Below the pieces are notes generated by a model. The model was not told the DNA's origin, ran no database searches, and saw only the letters and a list, made by a program, of their open reading frames with translations. 64,000 nt of DNA from Celeribacter arenosi (GTDB taxonomy: Bacteria > Pseudomonadota > Alphaproteobacteria > Rhodobacterales > Rhodobacteraceae). Below are positions 28,224 through 35,960 of this stretch, in pieces. Numbering within the stretch: position 1 is the stretch's first letter; each line of letters begins with the position of its first letter. The position numbers and the translations under genes were made by a program. The stretch lies in contig NZ_BAABDF010000007.1 of assembly GCF_039539485.1 (NCBI RefSeq), positions 186,001 to 250,000 of the forward strand, written 5' to 3'.

Positions 28224-30401
28224 CTATCGTTTGCGACGCCCCGCGTTACCACCCCTTTGCCCCGGGCGACCGGCTGTTGAACGGCCGCTTTTCGCTTTCG
28301 ACGTCTCCACCGCCGCGTCGACGGCGGATTGGCGGGCCAGTGGGTCGTCGTGCAGGACGAGATCGACGGTTTCGAGGCGTTTGACTTCGTCGCGCAGACG
28401 CGCGGCCTCCTCAAATTCGAGGTTCTCGGCTGCTTTGCGCATGTCGGTTTTGAGACCCTCAAGGACGGCGGCGAGATTTGCGCCCGCGTGGGCCTTGTCG
28501 ACCGTGGCGGTGACGCGGTTCATATCGACGTCGCCTTTGTAGAGGCCGGCGAGGACATCCTCGACGTTCTTTTTGACCGTTTCCGGGGTGATGTTGTGTT
28601 CCACGTTATAGGCGTGTTGGCGTTCACGGCGCCGTTCGGTTTCGCCCATGGCGCGTTCCATCGATCCGGTAATGCGGTCGGCGTAGAGAATAACCTTGCC
28701 CTCGGCGTTACGCGCGGCGCGCCCGATAGTCTGGATCAGCGAAGTCTCGGAACGCAGGAAACCTTCCTTATCCGCGTCCAGAATAGCGACGAGGCCGCAT
28801 TCGGGGATGTCGAGGCCCTCGCGCAGAAGGTTGATCCCGATAAGCACGTCGAAGGCCCCCAACCGCAGGTCGCGCAGGATTTCGATGCGCTCGATGGTGT
28901 CGATGTCGGAGTGCATGTAGCGCACGCGGATACCCTGTTCGTGCAGGTATTCGGTCAGGTCCTCGGACATGCGTTTGGTCAGCGTGGTGACGAGCACGCG
29001 GGAGTCATTGGCGGCCTGTTTTCGACATTCGTCGAGAAGGTCGTCTACCTGGGTTTCGACGGGACGAATTTCGATTACGGGATCGAGTAGACCCGTGGGT
29101 CGGATGATCTGTTCGACGAAAACGCCGCCGGATTGCTCAAGCTCCCATGACGCAGGCGTAGCCGACACGAAGACGGACTGCGGACGCATGGCATCCCATT
29201 CCTCGAATTTGAGAGGGCGGTTATCCATGCAGGATGGCAGGCGGAACCCGTGTTCGGCCAGTGTGAACTTGCGCCGGTAGTCACCGCGATACATGCCGCC
29301 GATCTGGGGCACAGAGACGTGGCTTTCATCGGCGAAAACGATGGCATTGTCGGGGATGAATTCGAATAGCGTGGGGGGCGGTTCACCCGGTGCGCGACCT
29401 GTGAGGTAGCGCGAATAGTTTTCGATCCCGTTGCACACACCCGTGGCCTCCAACATCTCCACATCGAAGTTGGTGCGTTGTTCGAGGCGCTGCGCCTCCA
29501 GCAGTTTGCCTTCGTTGGTGAGTTGATCGAGGCGCTGACGCAATTCCTTTTTGATGCCCACGATGGCCTGTTTCATCGTTGGCTGGGGCGTGACGTAGTG
29601 CGAATTCGCGTAGATGCGCACCTTGTCGAAGGTATCGGTCTTCTCGCCGGTCAGCGGATCGAACTCCGTGATCGTTTCCAACTCTTCGCCAAAAAACGAC
29701 AACTTCCACGCGCGATCATCAAGGTGCGCCGGCCAGATTTCGAGGCTATCCCCCCGCACGCGGAACGTGCCGCGCTGGAACGCGGAGTCGTTGCGTTTGT
29801 AGGCCTGCGCGATGAGGTCGGACATGATTTGGCGTTGGTTGTATTCGCGCCCGACGAGGAGATCCTGGGTCATCGCACCGTAGGTTTCCACGGCCCCAAT
29901 GCCATAGATGCAGGACACGGAGGCGACAATGATCACGTCGTCACGTTCAAGAAGCGCGCGGGTCGCCGAGTGGCGCATTCGGTCGATCTGATCGTTGATC
30001 TGGGATTCCTTCTCGATGAAGGTATCCGAGCGCGCGACATATGCCTCGGGTTGGTAGTAGTCGTAGAAAGAGACGAAATACTCCACCGCGTTGTCGGGGA
30101 AGAACCCTTTGAATTCGCCATATAGCTGGGCAGCCAAAGTTTTATTCGGGGCGAGGATAATTGCGGGGCGCTGCGTCTCTTCGATGACCTTGGCCATCGT
30201 AAACGTCTTACCGGTCCCTGTTGCCCCCAAAAGCACCTGATTGCGCTCACCGTTTCGGATCGCCTCTGTGAGTTCGCGGATCGCAGTAGGTTGATCGCCC
30301 GCCGATTCAAAGTCGGTGTTCAACACGAACTTCCGCCCCCCTTCGAGCTTCGGGCGCGAACGCACGTCTGGTGCGGGGGAATGGAGGATCGGTAGGTCCA
30401 T
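28224..30401 (-). CDS. uvrB: Excinuclease ABC subunit B (UvrB)
   Basis: The 725-residue damage-verification helicase of nucleotide excision repair, acting with UvrA and UvrC. Walker A is GATGTGKTF; the beta-hairpin region DYYQPEAYVARSDTFIEK is present, as are the helicase motifs DADKEGFLRS and QTIGRAARN. The C-terminal UVR motif (LEFEEAARLRDEVKRLE) that binds UvrC is followed by a basic tail of about 40 residues ending in GRRKR, longer than in E. coli. The start MDLPILHSPAPDVRSRP is the natural one. Confidence 0.97.
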   Translation of the reverse strand: MDLPILHSPAPDVRSRPKLEGGRKFVLNTDFESAGDQPTAIRELTEAIRNGERNQVLLGATGTGKTFTMAKVIEETQRPAIILAPNKTLAAQLYGEFKGFFPDNAVEYFVSFYDYYQPEAYVARSDTFIEKESQINDQIDRMRHSATRALLERDDVIIVASVSCIYGIGAVETYGAMTQDLLVGREYNQRQIMSDLIAQAYKRNDSAFQRGTFRVRGDSLEIWPAHLDDRAWKLSFFGEELETITEFDPLTGEKTDTFDKVRIYANSHYVTPQPTMKQAIVGIKKELRQRLDQLTNEGKLLEAQRLEQRTNFDVEMLEATGVCNGIENYSRYLTGRAPGEPPPTLFEFIPDNAIVFADESHVSVPQIGGMYRGDYRRKFTLAEHGFRLPSCMDNRPLKFEEWDAMRPQSVFVSATPASWELEQSGGVFVEQIIRPTGLLDPVIEIRPVETQVDDLLDECRKQAANDSRVLVTTLTKRMSEDLTEYLHEQGIRVRYMHSDIDTIERIEILRDLRLGAFDVLIGINLLREGLDIPECGLVAILDADKEGFLRSETSLIQTIGRAARNAEGKVILYADRITGSMERAMGETERRRERQHAYNVEHNITPETVKKNVEDVLAGLYKGDVDMNRVTATVDKAHAGANLAAVLEGLKTDMRKAAENLEFEEAARLRDEVKRLETVDLVLHDDPLARQSAVDAAVETSKAKSGRSTAGRPGQRGGNAGRRKR

Positions 30402-30640
30402 TGGGGGAACTCGGCGGTTTGGGTGGGGTCGTTAACAAGTGATCCCTTTTTGTTCACGTTTCAAGTCGTTCAAGAAAAATGTCGCATGACTTGATGACGG
30501 AAACTGGCAGGAGGATGCTCTGATGGCCAAAAAGGTTAAGAAATCATTACACCTCAGGGGAGAGTAATGAATAAAAAATTACAACTTAAACGATATTAAA
30601 GCTTGCTTTGAATGATCTCGCGCCGTAGCTTTTAAGGGCA
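30402..30640. other. uvrB upstream region with two tiny possible ORFs
   Basis: The uvrB promoter should be here on the minus strand. On the plus strand two very short frames follow each other: 30523-30567 (14 residues, MAKKVKKSLHLRGE) behind AGGAGG, and 30566-30598 (10 residues, MNKKLQLKRY), joined by a TAATG overlap. Both are very basic. They may be a leader or micropeptides, or chance. Confidence 0.35.
30608..30636 (+). promoter_or_regulatory. Candidate promoter of the structured small RNA
   Basis: TTGAAT (30608-30613), a 17-base spacer and TTTAAG (30631-30636); each box matches the sigma-70 consensus at four of six positions. A transcript would start near 30643, just ahead of the long stem. 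Confidence 0.4.
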
Positions 30641-30642
30641 AG

Positions 30643-30771
30643 CAGCAGACTTGGCTGCCCGGCCGCGGGTGACGAACCCACCCCACCCCTCACTCCCTCA
30701 GTCGCGGCTGGGCAGCCTACACTACCTCCATCCTATAACCCGTATGATCCACCCCGATCATACGGGTTTTT
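30643..30771 (+). ncRNA. Candidate structured small RNA with anti-Shine-Dalgarno linker
   Basis: Between a possible promoter and a strong terminator the sequence holds a 15-base stem (30653-30667 with 30703-30717; 14 Watson-Crick pairs and one G-U) closing a C-rich loop of 35 bases. A single-stranded linker containing ACCTCC (30724-30729), complementary to a Shine-Dalgarno, follows, and then the terminator hairpin. The layout resembles trans-acting alphaproteobacterial RNAs with CU-rich anti-Shine-Dalgarno loops, but I cannot assign it to a named family. A long 5' leader of the following gene is the alternative, made less likely by the terminator. Confidence 0.55.
30737..30771 (+). terminator. 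Strong intrinsic terminator
   Basis: A perfect 13-base stem (AACCCGTATGATC with GATCATACGGGTT) around a 6-base loop CACCCC, followed by TTT. No protein gene ends just upstream on this strand, so it probably ends an RNA gene. Confidence 0.85.
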
Positions 30772-30865
30772 AGGTGTCCCCCGCCGATAGGCCGTCGTGC
30801 GCCCAAGGGCTTGCAACGATGGGCATAAACGGGGATAAGTCGGGCATATGTAAGAGGAGTCGACG

Positions 30866-31177
30866 ATGCGTGCTCGTATCTACCAACCGGCCCGGAATGC
30901 AATGCAGTCCGGCCAAGGCAAAACAAAGCTTTGGGTTCTCGACTTTGTGCCCGCATCCCACCGCGACATTGATCCGTTGATGGGGTGGACATCGTCAAGC
31001 GACACGCAGAGCCAGGTCCGCCTGCGTTTTGAGTCCAAAGAGGCGGCAGTGGCCTATGCAGAGGCAAATGGCATCGACGCCGTAGTGCAAGAGCCCAAAC
31101 CGCGCTCGCATAACATCCGGCCCGGTGGCTATGGCGAAAACTTCGCGACTCAAAGACGTATGCCCTGGACCCATTGA
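30866..31177 (+). CDS. NDUFS4-like complex I accessory subunit
   Basis: A 103-residue protein of the ETC complex I subunit family (NDUFS4, 18 kDa), an accessory subunit of NADH:ubiquinone oxidoreductase shared by alphaproteobacteria and mitochondria. Typical are RIYQPARNAMQSGQGKTKLW at the N-terminus, DPLMGWTSSSDTQSQVRLRF in the middle and the C-terminal SHNIRPGGYGENFA. It is encoded away from the nuo operon, as usual. AGAGGAG precedes the ATG. It should sit on the cytoplasmic arm of the complex. Confidence 0.93.
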   Translation: MRARIYQPARNAMQSGQGKTKLWVLDFVPASHRDIDPLMGWTSSSDTQSQVRLRFESKEAAVAYAEANGIDAVVQEPKPRSHNIRPGGYGENFATQRRMPWTH

Positions 31178-31203
31178 TCCGGCTTTGTCATCACGTTATT
31201 CAG

Positions 31204-31234
31204 AGCGCCGGTTCACAAATGACCGGCGCTTTTT
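31204..31234 (+). terminator. Terminator after the NDUFS4-like gene
   Basis: AGCGCCGGT (31204-31212) pairs with ACCGGCGCT (31222-31230), a 9-base stem followed by TTTT. It separates the gene from the tRNA. Confidence 0.85.
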
Positions 31235-31256
31235 GGTCGAAAGACGACGCAAGTGC

Positions 31257-31333
31257 GGTCCCTTAGCTCAACTGGATAGAGCAGCTGACTTCTAATCAGC
31301 AGGTTTGGGGTTCGAGTCCTCAAGGGATCGCCA
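31257..31333 (+). tRNA. tRNA-Arg (anticodon TCT)
   Basis: A full cloverleaf of 77 bases with encoded CCA. The acceptor stem GGTCCCT pairs with AGGGATC (one G-T), the D arm is GCTC/GAGC, the anticodon arm is GCTGA-CTTCTAA-TCAGC with anticodon TCT reading AGA, and the T arm encloses TTCGAGT. No integrase or second copy of its 3' end is seen nearby. Confidence 0.95.
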
Positions 31334-31370
31334 CCTAATTCACCTAGACCGCTAAGACAGACGGGCCGCA

Positions 31371-31559
31371 TCAGGCCTCTATGTTGCGTTCTATCCGAGC
31401 GTATTGTTTTGCGCGTTCTTCTGACGAAGCATTTTTGGCACGGCGCTGCAGCGCGATGCTTGCGGCGCTCGGTTTTTCGGCCTTTTCAATTTTGGCGTAG
31501 TGAACCAGCCGAGCTTCTTTTGAGGCGGCATGTGCCTTGTCTACGATATGTTTTGACAT
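31371..31559 (-). CDS. Small basic helical hypothetical protein
   Basis: A 62-residue protein, rich in Ala, Lys, Arg and Glu, predicted fully helical. It contains a loose internal repeat: ASKEARLVHYAKIEKAEK near the start and SSEERAKQYARIERNIEA at the end. The ATG at 31559 is preceded by AAAGGAGG at ideal spacing, one of the best ribosome-binding sites in the window, which argues for a real, well-translated gene. A much longer frame upstream of this ATG is antisense noise. No family recognised. Confidence 0.7.
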   Translation of the reverse strand: MSKHIVDKAHAASKEARLVHYAKIEKAEKPSAASIALQRRAKNASSEERAKQYARIERNIEA

Positions 31560-31639
31560 CTCAAATCCTCCTTTCAGGGAATATGACCATAGCACAGTTG
31601 TTTTGGTTCGTCCTGTGGTCAGGTCAAAGCGCGCGGTTT

Positions 31640-32857
31640 CTAGCGCAGATTTGCCCCGACACCGCGTCGCCACGACATCAATAGCGCGACGCAAATGATC
31701 GTGAGTACACACGACAGTAGGAAAGGCGCACCTGGGAGATAGATCGGCGCCGTGTCGCGCGAGAAAATTGCGAAAATCTCCGTCATTACCAGCGGGCTCA
31801 CAATCGTCGCGAGGGCCGCAATCGCACCTAGAACGCCCTGCATTTCGCCCTGCTGGTCCTCCGGCGTGGCGCGGCTCAGGATCGCCTGTACGGCGGGCAT
31901 GGCAATCGAGGCGATGCCTGTGCTCACGGTGAGGATCCACACGACAACCACGCTCGTCGTGAAGCCGAACAATGCAAAGGCCACGATATCAACCACCATT
32001 GCTGCAATGGCGACGCGGTACCCGCCGAGGAGTTTGGTTAATGGGCCAATCATAAACGCCTGCGCGACACCCATCGCGAGGCCAAAGGCAAAGAGAGTGA
32101 AGCCGATCATGCGCGCGTCAAAACCGAACAATTCCTGACCGTAAAATGCCCAGATTGCGGGGTAGACGAAGAAGGCAACTTCATAGAGCCCGAAGACGAC
32201 GAGGAGCGGGGCGACGCCGCGCAGGGATCCAATGGCGCGAAAGGCAGCAAAGGGGTTGACCCGCGCAAGGGTGAATTTGCGCCGTTTCGTTTTGGGTAGG
32301 CTTTCGGGCATGACGAGAATTCCGAAAATGGCGTTCGCACCGGCGAGGATCGCGGCGGCGTAAAACGGGGCCCGCGTATCAATTCCCGCTAGCATCCCAC
32401 CAATGACCGGACCCAAAGCAAAGCCGATGCCGATGGCCGCATTGACCAGACCGAAATTGCGTTCGCGATCTTCGGGGGCAGAGATGTCTGCCATATAGGC
32501 CGATGCTGTCGAATGCGTGGCCGCAGTCATCCCCGCGACGAGGCGTCCGATCAGGAGCAACCAGATCGTGCCCGCAACCGCCATGATGAGATAATCAACG
32601 CACAGCACAAGCAGCGCCGAGATCAGGACCGGTTTGCGACCGAACCGATCCGACAGGTTGCCTACAAGCGGCCCAAAGAAAAACTGCATAAGCGCATAGC
32701 CGGTCGCAAGCACACCGCCCCAAATGGCCGCATCGGCAAGCGCGCGTCCGGTGACTTCGCGGATCAGGTCCGGCATCACGGGGAAAATCAGTCCCACGCC
32801 AATCCCGTCGATAAGCAATGTGACGACGATAAAGACGGTGGCGAGGCGGTGTTGCAT
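31640..32857 (-). CDS. TetA-like MFS efflux transporter
   Basis: A 405-residue, 12-helix major facilitator of the DHA1 drug:proton antiporter group, close to the TetA/TCR branch. It starts RLATVFIVVTLLIDGIGVGL; motif A is GNLSDRFGRKPV between helices 2 and 3, and the antiporter motif C-like GPVIGGMLAG lies in helix 5. The substrate cannot be read from sequence, and tetracycline resistance should not be assumed: many such proteins are general pumps. It lies downstream of the alpha/beta hydrolase cluster on the same strand with a 39-base gap. Confidence 0.88.
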   Translation of the reverse strand: MQHRLATVFIVVTLLIDGIGVGLIFPVMPDLIREVTGRALADAAIWGGVLATGYALMQFFFGPLVGNLSDRFGRKPVLISALLVLCVDYLIMAVAGTIWLLLIGRLVAGMTAATHSTASAYMADISAPEDRERNFGLVNAAIGIGFALGPVIGGMLAGIDTRAPFYAAAILAGANAIFGILVMPESLPKTKRRKFTLARVNPFAAFRAIGSLRGVAPLLVVFGLYEVAFFVYPAIWAFYGQELFGFDARMIGFTLFAFGLAMGVAQAFMIGPLTKLLGGYRVAIAAMVVDIVAFALFGFTTSVVVVWILTVSTGIASIAMPAVQAILSRATPEDQQGEMQGVLGAIAALATIVSPLVMTEIFAIFSRDTAPIYLPGAPFLLSCVLTIICVALLMSWRRGVGANLR

Positions 32858-32896
32858 GGTTTGGATGTGAACCTGTGCGCTCAGAAAATCAAGTTG

Positions 32897-33619
32897 TCAG
32901 GTGGTTTGCGCAATATTCTTCGCCAATTCGTCGGGCATCGAGAAAAACGGTGAATGCGACGAGGCGAGGCGGTGGATACTATCGGTTTCGAATCCTAGCG
33001 CCATTTTTTCCTGCTCTTCGGGGGCAATTGTGTGGTCGTCGGTGCAAATCACTGTCGTGCGAGGCACGCTCTCATAGGCCTCGCTCAGGAAGAGGGCTGT
33101 CTCCTGTGGGGCGATCGGTTGGGGGCACAGACGTTCCAGTGCATAGGCGATTTGTTCATCCGAGCAGTCATTGTAGAGCGCTGCGGTAGCCCTGTCGGCG
33201 CAAAAGGTAAACGCGCGCCCGTCATTGGTTTTCTCAATCGCGTCGAGGACCAACTGGCGCGTCGCGAGACGGCGCATGTCGGCAAGGCTCATGCCGGAGA
33301 TCGGGACATAGGCCGCCACGTAGACGAGGTGGACGATTTTGTCCGGCGCTACTTCTGCTGCGGCGGAGATTGCGAATCCGCCTGCTGAATGGCCCACTAA
33401 AATCACCGGCGCGTCCCCGTGATCCGCGATATCGCCGAGGATGGCGTCGCGGTAATGCGCCAGCGTGACGTCGCTATAGGGTGTCGGGTCATTGCCGTGA
33501 GAGGGGAGGTCGATCGCGCGCGAAGGTATGTCGTGCTCCTTTAGCGACTCCTGCAAATCGCGCCAACACCACGCCCCATGGCACGACCCGTGGACGAGCA
33601 AAACTTCAGGTCGCGACAT
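32897..33619 (-). CDS. Alpha/beta hydrolase (esterase, MES/hydroxynitrile-lyase-like)
   Basis: A 240-residue alpha/beta hydrolase. The oxyanion segment LLVHGSCHGAWCW, the nucleophile elbow GHSAGG (Ser near residue 81) and a C-terminal ICTDDHTI...SSHSPFFS region with likely Asp and His are visible. The pattern resembles plant methylesterase/hydroxynitrile-lyase-type enzymes. It overlaps the next gene upstream by 14 bases. The substrate is unknown. Confidence 0.87.
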   Translation of the reverse strand: MSRPEVLLVHGSCHGAWCWRDLQESLKEHDIPSRAIDLPSHGNDPTPYSDVTLAHYRDAILGDIADHGDAPVILVGHSAGGFAISAAAEVAPDKIVHLVYVAAYVPISGMSLADMRRLATRQLVLDAIEKTNDGRAFTFCADRATAALYNDCSDEQIAYALERLCPQPIAPQETALFLSEAYESVPRTTVICTDDHTIAPEEQEKMALGFETDSIHRLASSHSPFFSMPDELAKNIAQTT

Positions 33620-34397
33620 GCCCGATACTCTCCAAAAATTCCGTCAAAATGCGCGCGTAGTCTTCGGGGGCGTCAACGCAGGGGAGGTGCCCCGACCGCC
33701 GCATGAGCGCAAAACTGGACCCGGGGATGAGCTCGACGGTTTCGCGTACCAGATCGGGCGGGGTTGACCCGTCATGACTGCCGGCGATGCCGAGGCAGGG
33801 GAGGCGCAGACCCGATGTCGGCGTGTAAAAATCAGTGCCCGCAATCGCCGCGGCACAGCCGGTGTACCCCTCGATATTCGTCTGTGAGAGCGTGGTGCCC
33901 AGCGTGTGCGCGACTGGCGAGGCGCGAAAACCTTTGGCAAACCACCGTTCCAGAGTTGGCTCGACCATCGCGTGCAATCCCTGAGCGCGGATGGAGGCGA
34001 TCCTGTCGTCCCACTGAGATCGCGTGCCGATCCGCGCGGCGGTGTTGGAGAGAACCACACCGCGCACGAGATCGAGCCGTTTCACCGCCAACCCCTGCGC
34101 GATCATGCCGCCGATCGAAATGCCCACAAACACCACATCGCGCAGGCCAAGCGCATCGAGCACCGCCTCCGCGTCCGAGACAAGCTGCCCCATGCTGTAG
34201 GGGGCTGGTGGCGCATCTGATCCGCCGTGACCGCGCATGTCGAGCCGCACGAGCCGCAGACCCTCGGGCAAGTGCGCAATCATCGCGTCCCATAGTGTCA
34301 GGTCGGTCCCGAGTGCATGTGCGAAAACAACAGCCGGAGCGTCTCTTGGGCCGTCGTCGGCGAAATGGAGGGCAATGTCGCCGTTTGAAATCATCAT
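33606..34397 (-). CDS. pcaD: 3-oxoadipate enol-lactonase-like hydrolase
   Basis: A 263-residue alpha/beta hydrolase closest in look to PcaD, which opens 3-oxoadipate enol-lactone in the beta-ketoadipate pathway. FAHALGTDLTLWDAMI, LVRLDMRGHGGSDAP and the nucleophile elbow GISIGGMIAQGLA are typical; a C-terminal Asp (GSHDGSTPP) and His (SGHLPCVD) complete the triad. No other pca genes are here, so it may be a paralogue with another substrate. The start overlaps the upstream gene's stop (ATGA). Confidence 0.78.
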   Translation of the reverse strand: MMISNGDIALHFADDGPRDAPAVVFAHALGTDLTLWDAMIAHLPEGLRLVRLDMRGHGGSDAPPAPYSMGQLVSDAEAVLDALGLRDVVFVGISIGGMIAQGLAVKRLDLVRGVVLSNTAARIGTRSQWDDRIASIRAQGLHAMVEPTLERWFAKGFRASPVAHTLGTTLSQTNIEGYTGCAAAIAGTDFYTPTSGLRLPCLGIAGSHDGSTPPDLVRETVELIPGSSFALMRRSGHLPCVDAPEDYARILTEFLESIGHVAT

Positions 34398-35230
34398 GGG
34401 TATATCTGGTCGAGAAACTGGGTGAGAGTGCGTTGTGAAACGGGTTCGTCGAGGAAAGGCACATGCCCGCGGTCGGGCACCTCGGCGTGGATCAGGTCCG
34501 GCTGCCGCCGTGCCATTTCGGCGACGGTTTCGCGTGTCAGCAGGGTCGAGTTTTCTCCCCGCAAGAGCGCGAGCGGAATGCCTGCCAGAGCATCGTAGAG
34601 CGGCCAGAAATCGTCAAACGCATCGGTTATCCCATGCGCCAGAATTGCGTCTCTTAGCCGTGGATCGTAGCGCAATTCCAAACGCCGCTCGCCTTCGCGC
34701 CACAAACGCTTTGCATAGGTCCGCCACTCTTCACGCGACACATGCGCAAAGGCCGCTCCGAGCGCGACGGGCAGGCGATCTGCGGCGTCCTCAAACGACC
34801 GATAAGCGGGAGGACGCCCCAGCGTGTCCATAATCGGGGATAGCCCCTGCGCGGCGAGGTCGGGTCCGATGTCGTTGAACAGGACGCCCGAAAACCTGTG
34901 CGCATGCGTAGGAGCCAGCGCCATCGCAATAAGACCGCCACGCGACGTGCCCAAAATGGCGCTCCGCTCTATTTGAAGATGGTCAAGCAGGGCGATCACA
35001 TCGCGGCCTTCCTGGCCAATCGTGTAAGTCGATGGATCGGCAAAATCCGACGCACCGCGCCCGCGGCTGTCGAGGCGGATGACCGTGGCGCGATGTTCCA
35101 CTTGCGCGACGACAGGCTCGAAATCCGCCATATTGCGCGACAGACCGGCGAGGCAAAGCAACGGCGGACCGCTCCCTGCGACATCAAAGGCCAATTGGAT
35201 GCCATCCTCTGAGGTAAAGCGCTCAGACAC
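34394..35230 (-). CDS. Alpha/beta hydrolase
   Basis: A 278-residue alpha/beta hydrolase, the third in tandem. The oxyanion region LLCLAGLSRNMADF, VIRLDSRGRGASDF, the nucleophile elbow GTSRGGLIAM and C-terminal LLRGENSTLLT and RGHVPFLDEP provide the catalytic Ser, Asp and His. It overlaps the haloacid dehalogenase gene by 8 bases and the enol-lactonase-like gene by 4, so four genes form one tight operon. The substrate is unknown. Confidence 0.88.
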   Translation of the reverse strand: MSERFTSEDGIQLAFDVAGSGPPLLCLAGLSRNMADFEPVVAQVEHRATVIRLDSRGRGASDFADPSTYTIGQEGRDVIALLDHLQIERSAILGTSRGGLIAMALAPTHAHRFSGVLFNDIGPDLAAQGLSPIMDTLGRPPAYRSFEDAADRLPVALGAAFAHVSREEWRTYAKRLWREGERRLELRYDPRLRDAILAHGITDAFDDFWPLYDALAGIPLALLRGENSTLLTRETVAEMARRQPDLIHAEVPDRGHVPFLDEPVSQRTLTQFLDQIYP

Positions 35231-35909
35231 CCGCAGTCTCCAGCACTGCGGTCAGATCGGCGGCGATATGGGCGGGGCGGCCCGGCATGCGATCAACGGG
35301 CAAACCTGCACGATTGATCCAAATGGTCTGAAACCCGAAGGCGGCAGCCCCCGCCACGTCCCACCCGTTTGACGAAACGAACAGGACCTGCGACGGGTTG
35401 GCGCCAAATCGAGCCTCGACCATCCCGTAGACACGGGCATCGGGTTTGTAGACACCAACGGTTTCCACGCTAAGCACGTCATCCAGAAGAGACCCCAAAC
35501 CTGCGGCGCTCACTGCCGCGTCCAACATGTCGGGCGAGCCGTTTGACAGGATTGCCGTCGATTTGCCGGCGCTCTTTAGTTTGGACAGTACGTCAGGAGC
35601 TTCCGGATAGGCGTCAAGTTCGCGGTAGAGGTCGAGCAGACGCTGACGCAATGCCTCATCACCGTCCAGATCGTTCGCCTCTAGCGCCCAGTCGAGCGCA
35701 TCCTGCGTAACAGTCCAGAAATCCGTATGGGCCTGCGTTATGGCGCGCAGCCAGCTGTATTCGAGTTGCTTGTTGCGCCACGTCGTTGCGACATCCTGCC
35801 AGATCGGCCCGAGACGGGCAAAGGCGGGCTCGCTGGCCGCCGCTCGTGCTGCCGCGTTGACGTCCAGCAGCGTTCCATAGGCATCAAAAACGAATGTCGT
35901 GATTGGCAT
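35223..35909 (-). CDS. Haloacid dehalogenase type II family hydrolase
   Basis: A 228-residue HAD-superfamily enzyme of the L-2-haloacid dehalogenase type. The nucleophile Asp9 lies in VFDAYGTLLD; motif II is ILSNGSPDM, the motif III Lys is in GVYKPDARVY, and motif IV SSNGWDVAGA carries the acidic residue. The family removes halogen from short 2-haloacids, which would fit a marine organism, but some members are phosphatases. The ATG at 35909 follows GGGAGG. It is the first gene of the hydrolase operon. Confidence 0.88.
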   Translation of the reverse strand: MPITTFVFDAYGTLLDVNAAARAAASEPAFARLGPIWQDVATTWRNKQLEYSWLRAITQAHTDFWTVTQDALDWALEANDLDGDEALRQRLLDLYRELDAYPEAPDVLSKLKSAGKSTAILSNGSPDMLDAAVSAAGLGSLLDDVLSVETVGVYKPDARVYGMVEARFGANPSQVLFVSSNGWDVAGAAAFGFQTIWINRAGLPVDRMPGRPAHIAADLTAVLETAGV

Positions 35910-35960
35910 CGAATAGCCTCCCTCTCGCCAGACTGGCATGCCAGCCCGACGGGGGAAAGA

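Noticed and set aside
31257..31400. tRNA-Arg as an integration site of a genomic island
   Set aside because: No integrase, no repeat of the tRNA 3' end, and the neighbouring genes look native in composition.
31640..32857. Calling the MFS transporter a tetracycline resistance gene
   Set aside because: Family resemblance to TetA is too broad; no TetR-type regulator is adjacent.
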